Shown here: positions 44,910-58,768 of the stretch, one piece after another
Numbering within the stretch: the stretch's first letter is position 1
How the letters are laid out: every line of letters starts with the position of its first letter
Source: Epinephelus fuscoguttatus
Taxonomy: Eukaryota > Chordata > Actinopteri > Perciformes > Serranidae
Length of the DNA: 64,000 nt
Assembly: GCF_011397635.1 (NCBI RefSeq)
Contig: NC_064756.1
Location: 18,132,907 to 18,196,906 of the forward strand
Direction of reading: 5' to 3'
Program-made: the position numbers and the translations under genes
The notes under the pieces: generated by a model
Database searches by the model: none
What the model saw: the letters and a program-made list of their open reading frames with translations, nothing else
What the model was told of the DNA's origin: nothing

Positions 44910-47399
44910 CTGATAAAATCAAAAAAATTAAAATTAAATAAAGAGCATGATGCATTTTCACAGATAATAAAGAGGCTGAGCCTGCCCCCTTATATTATGT
45001 GACTATGTATGTGTCTGTGTGTGAAAGACACACAGAAAGGTGAGCAGAAATTAGTAAACTAAATGCTTAATATTACTGAGAACAGTTTAAGGTAAGATCT
45101 TGTCTAGCACATTCAGTATTATCACACAATTACTCAGTTCAAAATTAAGATAACACACACTACCTGAGATGATGCACTGATGTTAAAAGTCCAACATAGG
45201 TTATACAAGTAATAGATATAGACGTGAAATATAGAGATATTTAGTCTGAAGCAGGACAAGCGCTACTCACAGTGTCAGCACCTCGGACAGCTCTCTCTTC
45301 TCATGCCATTCTAACTTCCGGAAACGTGAAATCACGCGAGGACTCGGACAGCTTCTTGTTTTTCCGCGAATATACTTGTCACTAAAATGATCTTTGCTGA
45401 AAGTGCGTTGTTTTGTTAGTAATAAGAAGATGTTGCTGTTGTTTATTAAAAGCCCTCGAGTAGTGTGTGCATGTATGCGGCTCTTTGTCTGCGGTAGAGC
45501 AGTGTGCAATGGTAGCTGGGAACTGTAGTTCTCGCTCGTTGGTCGTTTTACAGACTAGGTCTTGGCTCGGTGGGACTGTGCTGGGGCCTAGTGTAGTAGT
45601 TTGGTGTTTAATCTTTCATCAGCCTCAGATTAACGTGGTTTTACAGATACTATAGACGGAAATACGTCTCTGGATTTTTGCTGGCTAGAGCTGCAGATCT
45701 ATATTTGTTTTAATTTTAATTTAATTTAATTTATTTGTTTTAATATTTATTTATTTTATCACCTTGTTGCAGTGGCATCTGAGATACATAAATGGCATTA
45801 AGGCAAAAACTGTGTAAATAAATAGGCAAAACATTAAATAAAACAATAAAATAATATTTAGTTTATTTTAATTTAATCAAAACAACAACAACAGGCAGAC
45901 AGGGTTCCAGGATGTGCATGAATATGTTGTTACTAGTAAATCCTTTGTCTCTGAATTTTTTCTCGCTGGAGCTGCAGATTTGTATGAGTAGCCGAGATAG
46001 TGTGGAAGTTCATTCATTCATCTTCTAACCGCTTCATCCTCTTGTTTTATTTATTTATTTAATATCTGTTTTATTTTATTTCAACCAATATCACCTGCTG
46101 TGGCATCTGAGATACATAAAATTAAATGCACCCATCATAAAAAAATAGGGGATAAATTCACTTGCAGCACAAGAGATGGGCTAAGAAGTCAGGACACATA
46201 AGAAATTACATAAAATATGTAAAGTAAGAAATTAATGAATGACATTCAAGCAAAAACTGTATTCATTAGATAAATAAATTAATAAACAGGCAAAATATAT
46301 TTAAAAAAAATTTAATTACCTGGAGGTAGTTTGTAAGTTGAAAATCTGTTTTAATTTTAAAACAATGCACCTTGCCAATCTAGACGAGCTTCACTGTGCA
46401 AAGCGATGGTGTTGTTAGTGGCATGTAAAAAGGCTATCACAAGAAAATGGCTTAAGAAAGACATACCAACCATAAATGAGTGGATTGACTTAATTTATAC
46501 TACATACACAATGGAGAGAATTACAATTAAACTAAAAACCCAACTGATACTTTGATGAAAAATGGTCAGAATGGCCTAGCCTACCCGTATGTACAAAATC
46601 AGGCCTTATAGTTGACACATGAGTAAGTCATTTTTATATGTTTTGTTTTGCTTTTAGTTCACTTTAAATGTGTAGGGTTTTTGTGTCCATTTGACACCTA
46701 TGTGAACTTACTAAAAAGTTAATGACTAAATAAATAAATAAATGTAATATTTAAAAAAAAAAAAAAAAAAAAAGCTGCGTATTTGGTAAATTGAGTCACT
46801 GTGGTGCAATGCAACTTGTCACCACTGGGTGGCGTTGCCTGGCTGCAGAGCAATACTTGTGGTAATGCTTCTGCACACACGCACCAAGTAAAAGCCTCTG
46901 AAATAGTGAACGTCAACTTCAGTCATGCTGCAGTACCGTTTCACTGCCACAGTGCTGCTGACCAAATAACACACTTTCCTGCCTGGAAATGGTGATTACG
47001 AAGATACATAAAGGCAGGCTTTTGCAGACATGCACAGATACTACTACAGACTGTGTCTGTCCTGGTAATATATGCAACGACGTATGGATATAGGCCACTT
47101 CTCATTAACACAATCAATAAAGTGCGAACACACACAACAGAACAAAGAAGTAACTGTGATTATACAGCAACATAACAATCAAACCACCTCCCTTCATCTG
47201 AATTATCTTTATTAGCAGATTAGTCGCAACAATCCTTAAAATCAAATGCTCTGTTATTGATTGATTGAGGACTATGAGTCAAAATGGACAACAGAAACTA
47301 AGGCCATTCCGTCACTCATTTGCTTTTTCCATTTTTATAAGTTTGAGCTATATCGATTTCTGTATTATCATTATTATTATAAGGCTATTATGAGAGCCG
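44910..47399. other. KBTBD3 5' region to FAM168A first exon
   Basis: Holds the KBTBD3 5' intron and first-exon/promoter area (to about 45.5 kb) and then about 1.8 kb of AT-rich sequence with no gene. A decayed LINE-tail motif (CATCTTCTAACCGCTTCATCC, about 46020) and a poly(A) tract at 46752-46772 are the only notable repeats. Confidence 0.5.
45255..45345 (-). promoter_or_regulatory. KBTBD3: Candidate KBTBD3 first exon and promoter
   Basis: On the minus strand, a good donor (GACACT/GTGAGTAG, after 45271) could end a noncoding first exon that splices to the coding exon at 44909. Just upstream are an ETS-type ACTTCCGGAAAC (45314 onward) and a cluster of CpGs, as in TATA-less housekeeping promoters. 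No transcript evidence. Confidence 0.4.
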
Positions 47400-47429
47400 C
47401 TTCACTGGATGTTTTATCGGTGGGTCGGA

Positions 47430-47674
47430 CCCCCTCCTCTCTCCTTACATCCCTGCATCCCTCCCTTCCTCTCTCCCTCCCGGCAGTGCATCCCCATCCC
47501 CCACACGGTGGCCGTCTCTTCGGGTGAAAGCTGTCTTCCCTGCGCCACTGGTCCGACAAAACGCTGCTGTAGCAGAGCCAGTCAGTCCGCACCGACCTGA
47601 GGCAGAGCACACAGCACGGGAGAGAGCACGTACGCACACGGGGAATCATTTTTTTGTTCGACCGAGTGGCTTTG
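47430..47674 (+). other. FAM168A: Candidate FAM168A noncoding exon 1 and promoter
   Basis: A GC-rich, CpG-containing stretch ending in a consensus donor (GGCTTTG/GTAAGT, after 47674). It is the only promoter-like region upstream of the FAM168A coding exon in this window and is on the right strand. Start not determined; the splice to 62347 or 61575 is inferred. Confidence 0.45.
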
Positions 47675-48799
47675 GTAAGTCTTGTCCGATGTCTATTATG
47701 GAGGGCAGGAATGTCCATGTGTCGACTTGCTAGTTGTTCGCTTTTTTCTGTCTTTCTTTTCCTCCGTATCCCTTCAATTGTCCTCCGTGTCGGCTACATC
47801 GGGGGAACTAGCAGGCTAAGCTAACAGGAGCTAGCTTAAATAGCGGAATCAAACTGATAGCCGTTGTCGTAACGGCTCGGGGTTTTATGGTTAGTGGTTG
47901 GCGTCCAGGCGGTAAAAGTAGCCGCTGATGTTCCGGTGCAGTCCGCTCTGACCTGCTGTGAGTGTTTTTCATTGTAGTTTGCTAATCTTGACCCAGCTAG
48001 CTCGCTAATTAGCAATTTTAGCAGCGTGCGCCCGAGGGATGCGGGGATGCTGCTACGACGGGTTAGCGGTTGTCTTTTTAAGCTAGCAGACTAAGCTAAG
48101 CTAATGTTACTATTATGTGACCCGCATAGATTCCTGCACGGGGTGCTTCGGAATGGTTGAATAGCCATGCTAACGGTGGCTAATCTGGTGATAATTGGCA
48201 AGATGGCATCTCGGAGTTGTTATCTAGAAATCGGTGGATTTCCAAAATGGTGTCTTAAGCTTGTTTGAGTGTGACCATTTTTGTCCAACCATGGCTGTTT
48301 TGGCGTTGCTTGCTATCTCAGGAATGCAGTGTACTGCCAGTGCATGCCATAGTCTGATGGATATAACTACATATTAACCACTGATGTGGTGATAAATACA
48401 AACGCCTGCATGCTTGGCTGTATCCTCCAGGCTACAGTCACTATTTTGAACAAAACACAGCATCATAATTTGTTGTGCAACTGATTTGTTTTTCAGCAGA
48501 GTTTTGTGCTGCATCTGTGGTGTATTGTGCAGCTGTTATAAAATGAAGTGTAGCGTGTATTCATATGTAAATATTTGCAGTCTGGGTTTAGATGGTTCAC
48601 CTCATTGAGTCTATGCACATCACTCATTATTAGGTTCATAATAATCATGTGGTTCCTCTTGAGATTCACTTTTGGTTACATGAAGACCCCGGCTATTGTC
48701 AGAAGAAGCATTAGAAAGGCAAAGTGTGACAGCAACTTAAGATTATTTTCTATATTGATTAATTTGCTGTCCAGGTATTGATTTAAGTATTATTATTCA

Positions 48800-49030
48800 G
48801 TCTAAAGAATGTCAGAAAATAGTGAAAAACCCTTAATAACACCTTTTGATTGCTGGCACAATAAAATATTTCATTGTACAGTAACAGGAAATGGAGTTAA
48901 GCAGCCTTGACAGAGACAATATTTGGCATTTTGGCTTGTTAAACAACTTTAACAATCAATTCCTGAGCAAAATTCTTGTTGACTAATTTCTTTCGGTCAT
49001 CTTAATGATTCACTAACTAATCATTCAGCA
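48800..49030. repeat. hAT-like dispersed repeat, copy in FAM168A intron 1
   Basis: Contains AGAAAATAGTGAAAAACCC and TTGACTAATTTC...AATGATTCACTAACTAATC, part of a TCGATTAATCG-type fish repeat also found at about 50.25 and 55.43 kb here and near 23.46 kb. Confidence 0.45.
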
Positions 49031-50249
49031 ATAGTAGGGATGCAACAGCCTAACAGTGTATCGCTGTACACACTGACAATACAGAATACAAAACCTAAAC
49101 AGAGCCCTGTGTAGTTTAAAAGAGACAGGATTACACAAAATGCTACAGGCATATTTTTCTTCTTCTCTCTTATGACTAGTCTTATCAGTGAAATGAATCC
49201 TCTTCGCGATCATCTTTTTTGGGGGATTACCTGCTTCAGTCATTGACCACTAATCCTATTTAATTCAAGAAGTCTTATCTGTCTAAAGGGATTTCTGAGA
49301 TACTACTGTTCTTGGCCCTCGTCAGAGCAACGCATTTAAAGTTATCTGTGTACAGGAGAGTGGAAGAAGCACACTGCTCCACGAATGTTAGACATTCAGT
49401 GATGTGATTTTGTTCTAAATTTTTAATTTAGGTTATGCTTAACAAGGCTGAACAACATTCGAGTCACATCGATTCTGTCCAATGAACAAACAATGCACAA
49501 ATCATAAAGGCTTTGCACAGTCTTTTTACGACTAAAGGCATCTGGCAGAATTGCATCCCCCAGATGAAGGCATATTAAATGCAAGGATAATGGTCATCCA
49601 TGAGAAATCAATTCATAAATGACAGTATAAGGGTGGCATTTTAAGTCAGTCTGTATTTTATAGGATAAGAGCTAGAGCTAAGCTGGGCCAAAAAGGTGTC
49701 GAAGTGCTTCAAGTATTTGCTAGTTCAATTTCATCCTCAGTCTAAGGTGACCCCTGGCTGCCATGCTGGGGGGGGGGGTTGGCATGCGTTGAGCGGAGTC
49801 TCATGTGTATGAATGGTGGGCCGTACAATGCAGCCGTAAAACTGTCAGACTATAGAAAGCTGGAGTCTCTTAATGTTACGAGAGTCGATGGTTCTATAAC
49901 AGACTGTTGTCTTTCTAGCACTTCAGTCCCATGTGGTTTGAACCACTTAATGAGTTTCTCATCAGAGATCAGTGAATGAGATGCTTACAGACGACAGCTT
50001 CCAGATTTGCCCTCCTCATGTCCAGCCCACAATGCCTCGACTTAATGACCGGCTTTTTTTTTAATTTTTTTTTTTTTTTTTTTATGGGACAAGCAGATGT
50101 AAACATTTGCATCATTAGACAGGTTGTCACTGTCAGTGATATTTGAACAAAATTGCCATATTTGAATACCACTAAATTTCATCTTGGAAGTCATTTATCA
50201 TTTTATTTAATTGCTAAAACTTTGGCTGTAATGGACAATCATAAGTCTA

Positions 50250-50470
50250 TCTAATTATCTTTTTTTAAAATTAATTAAGTCTATAAAATATCAGTTTCCC
50301 AAAGTCCAAAACCCAAAGATGTTGATTTTAAGATGGGGAAAGGCAGCAAATTCTCACATTTGAAAAATGGCGGCATTCATTTTTGGCACCCCTTTTTAGA
50401 AATTGACTTGAATGATTAATTATCAAAATAGTTGCCAGCTAATTTTCAATTGATTGGCTATTGCAGCTTT
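50250..50470. repeat. hAT-like dispersed repeat, second copy
   Basis: Shows CAGTTTCCCAAAGTCCAAAAC, then GACTTGAATGATTAATTATC and ATTGATTGGCTATTGCAGC, matching the same family. Confidence 0.45.
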
Positions 50471-53400
50471 TATCTGTTGACAATACATTTGGTTATTGCT
50501 AAATGATGACCCACAGAGCCCAGGGAAGAAGAAAGAAGCACACTTACTGTAATTGTCAGGAATGCAGATTCAATTCATGTGCCCGCAATCAATACAAGAC
50601 AGTATCAGTAATTGTCCTCATTGTTTTTTTCTTTGCTGCTTACCATAATCTGCCTCACACCAGGCCTTTAGCACTGTTAAAATTTTTAGGAAGCTGTGTG
50701 TTTGGATGGAAATGGAGACACATATGCCATCGGAATATCAAAGTAAAGGTGTATCTTAAAGATGATATGTATCGATGTACTGATTTTGCATCACTTGGAT
50801 TATTCATCACTGAATCAATAAATCAATCCAGACTGATGTATAGTTACACCCCTAGTTCATCTTAAGTTGGACTTTGACTATGTTTAATGGACATCAGATA
50901 CCATCAGCAGTATATGAATGAGAGAAAATCACCAAAAGCATTATACACCTGGATTCTTTGCAGATTTTCAACGAGCGCTGTGTCACTGCAGTGTGGGGAG
51001 TGTGTGCAGATGAACAGTGTTAAGATGCCCTTCGTGCTGCCAGCTCCCAAAGCTCCCCGCCCATCCACCAGCCAAAATCTGTGACATGACACATGAAATG
51101 ACGTGTTCTGCATCATTCGGCGGATTTTTGCTCACGGCACAGACAACTTCTCAGTGCTGTTTGCTCGGGGGAAGGCCAAACACCGTTCATCTTCACACAC
51201 TACCCACAACGCGGTGACAAACACCTGGTTGTAAATCAGTAAAGTATTCTTTATAGTCACATGTTGTTATTTGCCAGCACGGCTTGTATCAAATGCTGCT
51301 ACTGCAAAATGTTACTGTACTTTACTTTCCTGTATATTAGCATAAAATTGAGACAGTTTGTATATTGACTCTACACCCTGTTGTATTTAATCATCTTATC
51401 AAGAGCTAGCTTTCAGCTGGGACACTATTTGAACAGGTATTTCACAGAAGACCTGGTCGGCTCTGTATATTTAGTAAGGTTGAAATATCTGAGTAGCTGG
51501 CATTGATCAGCATGTCATCAAAGCCCTTCCTAAATAATAATGGTGAATTTGTGCAAAGAGACAGTAAAATATCACTGGTTGCTATGTTAACTACACCATT
51601 ATGGCCTTTTTTTTTCTCCTGTGTTTGTCAAGTCTCACCCCCGCTGCAGGCAATAATGCCTGTCTGCAGTTAATATTGCCTGGAGGTATTGATTGTTTAT
51701 CATGGGTTTAACTTCCAACATCTAGCTCATAAAGCTGTTGGTTCTCTTTTCTGTTTGTGCATGCTTGTGACTTGGTGCAGCGTGCATGTGTGTGTTTTTT
51801 TCCTGTAACTCAAAGGGTCAGATTACTCAAAACACAAATCCAGTGACGCTGAATTCAGGAATTGAGTTTTGCCTTTTTAATCACTGGCTATTACAGCCCA
51901 GTAATGTAGTAGCTAATTTTAAGTAGTTTTTTCTTAAACTAGAAGCTTAATTAAGTATAAATTTTTAACCCAAGTTTTCTGCAAGTTGATGGCCTTAATT
52001 GTAAAAATCAATCCACTTTGTCTGATTTGTTAGTTCTGTTTCCACAGCGTTGGTAAAATGTCTAAAAGGTTAATAAAATTCAAAATCAAACCCATGGCCA
52101 AATGAGAACATTGACTTTGCCCAGCAGCTCATTATTTGATCTCCCAGCTTGGATTGATGTGGCATTTGTAAAAAATCAATCAATAAAATTTGATGTACCT
52201 GGTTCGTTAATTAATTTGGAGCACCTTTGAGCTTTGTGCAATCATTAAGAGTGCCTTGAAACATACAGATAGATACTGCAGCAGGCCACACATGCACCAG
52301 TGCCTTTTTATATTGTTATTGTGCAAGTGATAACATAGTGTTGAGGATGCACTTATATCACATACAGACATGACACCTTTTTTTGGTAATTATAGGCCTA
52401 TAGCTTCTAATAGCTTGCCCATCACGGTGGCGATCAGCATGGGTTAAATCACTGCTAAATTATGGCAAAGAACGAGTCTTGTTGGACATTTTCTACAAGC
52501 ATATATGCAATATATTAGTCTGTATCTCTGTTTGCAATGATTTCACACAAGTTTAGAATTTTAAGGGACAAAAAGTGAGATTTATACCACCAGCACGCGG
52601 CTTTGGAAATCTAAACACCATGTCTTCAAGTGCCCTCTGAAGTTCACTTGTTTTACAGTGATGAACTTTTAACCAATCATCCACCCGAGTTTTTGCATGA
52701 TTTTCTGGCTCTTGTGAAGTGATGAATTTCACTTTGGCTCGTGGTAACATGATATCTATAGATCGCTCTCTGAAAACTTTTTCTCCGTCTGACAATTTTG
52801 TCTGGTATGTAAATTAGTGTTAGAGCCTCACTAGGCAACTAGCATGGCCGTAGACTTCCAGGCTTGTTTCCAGGATCGCTCAGGCCTGCTATCGATGTTA
52901 TTATTTCCCAGTTGCTGTGGGAACCCATTTAAAGTCAAATTACTTGATGCTCCTTTTTTAAGAAAGCTATACAGAAGCCTCTAATTAATACCCTAATTAA
53001 GGACTCTTTGTTGGAGACAACTTTGTCACCACCCTCTCTTTTGTTTTAACCTCAGTGAAGGTAACGCTTTTAGCTTTTTCCACCACTAACTGTGAATTTA
53101 GATTTCTTTCTGCGTTATGAAATCATATGTTTTGATACAGCCTCATCATAGCAAAAGATTACTGCCATTTTGCTCTCCCTAAATGTGGCTTAGCTCCCAA
53201 GGACCACAGCAGAGGTAGAAATCTTATAAATAAATGGATAAGGTTAAAGGGTATTTATTCCATGGTAACATATCAGTTTTCAGTGGGCTGGCTCAATATT
53301 GTCACATAATCCAGGGATACAGACCCATGAGGTGTGTTACTGATGACATGATTTTGGAAAGGAGAATAGAGGAGGAGGAGGAAGTCGGCACAGAGAAAAG

Positions 53401-54892
53401 GGGAGATGCTGTCCCAAAGTGTATAGTGCTGTCCTAGATCTAAAATAGCCCAGGGCTGTTTGGAGCTCGTTTCTGCAGGGCAGGTCTGATTGTGTGGAAG
53501 GCAGGGGGGATTTCTGATGTCATCACATTGCCTTTGAGCACTGTACTGAGATGGATTTGGTTTCGGACTTGATTATAGATGTCAGTTCTGATTGTGACAG
53601 CAGGCACTATTAGTTGGACTGTCCCTTGGGCCTGTTTTGTTAGATATCATGCTATCAGGATTTATGCTGTATTAAAGGCTCTGAAAACATACATAAGCAC
53701 AATGTTTTATATGAATATTAAGTGTCAAAGAGAAATACTTGACATTGGAAACCAAGTTTTCAGGGGTTTTAATGGAGCTTTATTGTTTATTGTTTATCCT
53801 CGGGAGATGGACCTTCGGTAGGTGACTGTAGCGGCTTGAATCCCATCAACAGAAACCCTTCAGTGCCCAGGGTCACAGCCGGCTGGTGGCCAGTAGCAGC
53901 ACTGGGTCTAATCTGTGTAAAGGTAGCAACAGAAAGTTTTCTGATTCAGAAGAGAGTCTGGGCAGTCCATTTTGCTGTGGCTGGAGTGGATTTGGGTTGC
54001 TGCAGCTGCCAGCTCTACTCCTGGGGTGGTGATGTGTTGCATCGGGGAGTGAGGTGGAGGACACACTAGATAATGTTAGCTACTTAAACGTGAACTTGAA
54101 GCTGCAGCCATAAGCTTTCGGCTCTAGTTAGCAGAAGGCTAAATTATAAGCGACATTTTCTGTACATATTTGAAATGCTTCACAGATACTGACAGGTTTT
54201 ATTTTGTTTATTGTCAGAGTCTCCCTTTGATCAGTCAGTCTTCTTTTTTTGGGTTGCTTGGTCAATACAGTGTTAGAAAATAATGCAAAATGCCCATGAC
54301 ATTTTTAATGGATTGTTATATGCAAATGTTTCCACTTAATTAAAGAAGACAGAAAATTAAAAAAAAAAAATCACATTTGAGAAGCGAGAAATGGTGTATT
54401 TTCTGCATTTTCAGCTTGAAAGGATTAACTATTACAGAACAATTTTCTGTAAATACATTTATTGTTTTGGCTTTACAGTACAGTGAACTGATGCTAAAAT
54501 TATGCTATAGACTAAAGTCAATAAATAGAAAAAGAGCAGCCCACTTAAAGGATATTAAATGTGTGATTAATTACGGGAAGGTATTTTGAATAGTGATTAG
54601 TCCTTAAGAATGAAAATACTGTTGACGCACCACATTACACTCAGCAGTTCGTTGTCTTACGGTTTTTATCTCTCTGTTTCCTTTTCATATGACCCAAGTG
54701 AAATGTTGCCTTCTTGAGGATTAAAAAAAAAAGCTGTTCAGCTCTATTCTCTCCTGTGCTGAAGTGTGATGACGCCCACCGGTTTTGATTTGTTGCTTTA
54801 AAGAGTAGATGCCTGGTGAGGTATTATGTGGGAGGATAGAGTCGGTGTGGGGGTTGTGTTGTATTGTACATGTTCTCTAGGAATGGTAGCTC

Positions 54893-54893
<1 letters not shown>

Positions 54894-54927
<34 letters not shown>
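54894..54927. repeat. (TG)n microsatellite
   Basis: About 16 TG units in FAM168A intron 1. Confidence 0.95.
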
Positions 54928-54928
<1 letters not shown>

Positions 54929-55432
54929 TGTGTGAGCGAGTGAGAGGTTTATTCTTTCACAATCCTCCTCCTCCCTCATTATTACCTCTTCTGGTCCCCC
55001 GAGGCTGCAGGAATCTCCCTTTATGGAGTGCAACCAGCATTATTGTTTAACAACATGCACGTTTTTATATTAACATGCACAAATTAAATATGTTGGCATA
55101 ATCTTTGAAGATCTGAGACAAGGCAAGACTTGACTGTCACATTACTGAGCTCACACAAAACATTTAAAGATACACACAAATACACCCGAGCTCTGATAGC
55201 ATGTAGGCTGGCGAGCTGTGTTTTTCTACCTATGCCTTGAAGCTATAGCTGGTGAGTTCAGCCCAAATGAAGTCCCACTAATAGAGTTTAAGGTTAACAA
55301 AGTCCTGAAAAATAACTCTGGTTAAGCCAGGGAGCTGGAAGGTTGTCTTAATAATGTCAGCGTGTGTGTGTGTGTTTGTGTGCCAGACAGAGCGTTAGCT
55401 GCCGATTTGCTTTGATGTCAGTATTGAAGGTT

Positions 55433-55717
55433 GCAGTTATAGCTGAAATGATTAGTCAATCAATAAGAAATAATAAGCAGCTATTTTGTCAATGTATTTG
55501 CTTTGGAGATTCATCAAGCAAAAATGCCAAATATTAGCTGGTTCCATCTTTGTCATTTATGCTAGTAATTTTTGGGGGATTTGGATTATTTGATGGGATA
55601 AAACAAGGAATTTGAATAAGTCACTGTTTGCTGTGGTAAATTATAAAAGGCTTTTATTACATTTTTTTAATGTTTTTATTGAAACAATCCGTAATGAAAA
55701 GAATGGTTTGTTGCAGT
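55433..55717. mobile_element. hAT-like MITE, best-preserved copy in FAM168A intron 1
   Basis: Left GCAGTTATAGCTGAAATGATT, interior AGCAGCTATTTTGTCAATG and AAAAATGCCAAATATTAGCTG, right TAATGAAAAGAATGGTTTGTTGCAG. The ends are loosely inverted (CTGCAAC type). Noncoding. Confidence 0.5.
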
Positions 55718-57018
55718 GTGTCCAGTGAGTTTGATATGTTTTTTTTTACTTCCTTTCATTGTGCTTTGTTTGTGTGGCCTTGAGGTATAATAATTCTCAT
55801 TCCACAAGTAAAAAAATACTGCCTCGTCCTTGAATAAAATGTGTAATTTAGTATTTGGACAATGTTGTAGTGATAAGTGTACTAAATGAGTCAAATCAAA
55901 ATTGCAAACAACATCCATCCACTAGAGCACACACCATCCATTGGCTGCTGTGTAGCAGCGTCAGTTTTCAGTCGAAATCCAATTTTCTGATAAATGTTTT
56001 TTCATCATTGCAGTGTCATAGACAGGTAGCTGGGGAGAAAATGAAGTGAGATCCAGTTTGATGTTGAGGATGGCAGGCTGTTACAGAGCCAAACATGCAG
56101 TAACATGGTCTCTGGTTTGCTTGTAATAGGATACTGAAAGGTATCTATCAGCAGATGAGTGAAAACGTTTTATGTCACATGTACAGTTTCATCATCATTG
56201 CCAGAGTCTGCTGTAAGCAGCAGCCCTTTGACTGATGGAGGGGTGTTACACTGCAGTTAGCCCTGCTGTCTCTGAAGTCCAATGTGTTTGTTCCAAGGAG
56301 AGAGGAGTGAATGGCAGAGAAATCAGTTTATACAAAAAGCAGACAACAGACAGTCACAAAGTGTGTATATGGTGAATTGTAATGTAACAGTGAAGGCTCA
56401 GTGGCTTCTGGCAACACAGCACATGTACCTGCAGCTCTCCAGCTCCTTCACTGTGAAAGCTTTCTTCCAATTATGCTGCTTAAACTACTTGGCCCTAGTT
56501 GGACAAATTTAATGTATTTTCATACACTTGCAGTACCATATAATATCAGCTCTTTACAAGCTTGATTCCTGCATGACAAGGCAGGCAATTTCAAAACACA
56601 ATCTAGCAAAACATTATGTTTATGCTCTCTGTGTTTGAATGATTAAAAATTCTTAACTCACAGTTATCTCATATCCACCATTTTACGCCATTAATCAAAT
56701 ACAAAAAACTTGACATTTCCCAATGCTAAATGTTTTACAAGTAATTTGAAGACATTGTTTTCTTGCTCCAGTAACTCATGATTGGAAATTTTCACTTGCA
56801 GATTAATTTTCTGTCCATCACCTACAAATAATGTGATTATCTAGTAACTGCACAAGTATTTTTTCTCGCAGAAATGCCTAACGACCCCCATTTCCCACTT
56901 CTCATTTGTGATGATTTGCTGCTTTTCTTTGTCTTTAATGATCATAAATGGAACATCTTTTTGGTTGTGTAGGGTCAAACTACCTGGAAGTTAGGATGGT
57001 GAAATATTATCAGATTTT

Positions 57019-57398
57019 TTAAAGATACACTGAACAGGATCTTCTAAAAACAATGTATTGACTCAAACAGAAGTAATACCTCTCAATTATCATGTTACCC
57101 ATTAGACATGTGGGGCAGTGTATTTTTCTGCTGAGTCCTCTGCCTGCATTTTCTTATTTTCTTCTTATCTTCTTATTTTCTGTGATCGGGACATTTATAC
57201 GTGTGTATCAGGTGAGGTTGAGGGCTCTATAAGAAGGCAGCAACCAGGTGCCAAACCGTAAGCAGCAGGAAAGGGACACCGTGCCAAAAAACGCAAATAT
57301 GAAATGCCAAAGGAATATGAGGTTAGCTTTTACTTTCACTTTCACTGGCAAGTGTGTTTACAAACAGTAAATGACAATCCTGCACAGCGTGCCTTTAA
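57019..57398. mobile_element. TTAA-flanked MITE, FAM168A intron 1
   Basis: TTAA at 57019-57022 and 57395-57398. The inverted ends are AAGATACACTGAACAGGAT and, on the other strand, AGGCACGCTGTGCAGGATT. 380 bp, no coding potential. Confidence 0.7.
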
Positions 57399-58170
57399 TT
57401 TTTTATAGACAAATGGATAAATCAAGGAAATAATCAGCAGATTACTAAATAATGAAAATGACCTTTGGTTGAAGCTGCAGATAAATAGCAAAAAATATTG
57501 CATTAATCAGAATTTAATCATTATTTGTAACCACACGCCGAGATGGCAACTGATATTGCCAGACTCCAGTGTGGATCGTTTATAAGTGTATTTTCCAAAA
57601 TGGCAGATTGTTCCTTTTGCAGGAAAAAGTGTAGCACAAGAAAATCACACTCCACTGCGAGGAGACAACCCAAACCCTTGGCTCCCAGTGCCCAGCAGCA
57701 GTTGCTGTTTGCTGGTGTCTCTCGAGCAAGTGTGGATGTGTTATTGATATTTTCAGGCACCCAACAATACGGTGTCGATTTTAGTTCTTTTCTTTATGAA
57801 GTGTGCCTTTAGAGCTAGAAATACTTCTAAACCATGGAGGAGATGTGTACACTCCTCGCTGCCCCTTTACAACGTCCTACAAATAAATGTACCATCTCTT
57901 TTTATGGTGAATGTCCTCTGTAAAATGGGCTTTTACAATCGCAGTGGTCTGTCGAACAGAAGGTCTCCTGGCTAGAAAGAGGTGTTGTTTTTTTTTAGGA
58001 ATAGAGAGCCCTGAAGTGCTCCATCATCCCCTCCCCCTGAAAACAAGGGAGTCAGACACTCCTACTCATCACATGCATCTCTGTTGTTCTCTTTTCCTCA
58101 CAAACACCTTCATTAGACGCATTGTGGCGTCCCTCTTGTTCTCGCCCATTCACTTTTCTTTACCTTAGCC

Positions 58171-58195
58171 AACACACACACACACACACACACAC
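58171..58195. repeat. (CA)n microsatellite
   Basis: About 12 CA units. Confidence 0.9.
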
Positions 58196-58768
58196 TCATA
58201 CATATACACTCTGTTTCTCAGGCTGAGATGTATGAACACACACTCTCTTCTCTAGTCTATTCGAGCAAAGCTGTAATTGGGTATTTGTTGTGTTTGCAGC
58301 ACTAGACCTCAGGGTTAGCTTAGCCACCTGTCCATGTGTTAATGGGCATTGTTCCCTTGCGCTACACATTTACATGCACATTACAACTTAGCTGACATGA
58401 ACAACTACCAGATTAAGGTTATTTAATTAAAGCTTTTACGTGTTTTGCTTTAACTTTAATTTGATGCAGCTTGATGCTGATGATAATTGTTTTTTGAGAT
58501 AATGACAGGCTGTACATTTTAAGGCTATGTTGGCTAATGGTTGTATGATGTCTTTGCCTAAATTATGACAATGATGGTGATTTTAAATTTGGGGAAAAAA
58601 AATCTCTTAAAAAGCCATGCCCACAGCATTGGCTTTAGAAATGGCAAATGATCTGTCGGTCAACTTTAGACTGAAATATCCTTGTCATAGTCATAACTGT
58701 TGGATGTATTGCCATGGAATTTCATGGGTTAACATTGAGTGAATTGTCTTTAGAACTATGGGATGGAT

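Noticed and set aside
53836-54069. 77-codon plus-strand frame starting MNPINRNPSVP
   Set aside because: The MNP start recalls FAM168A but the rest does not match, and the true FAM168A start is at 62369.
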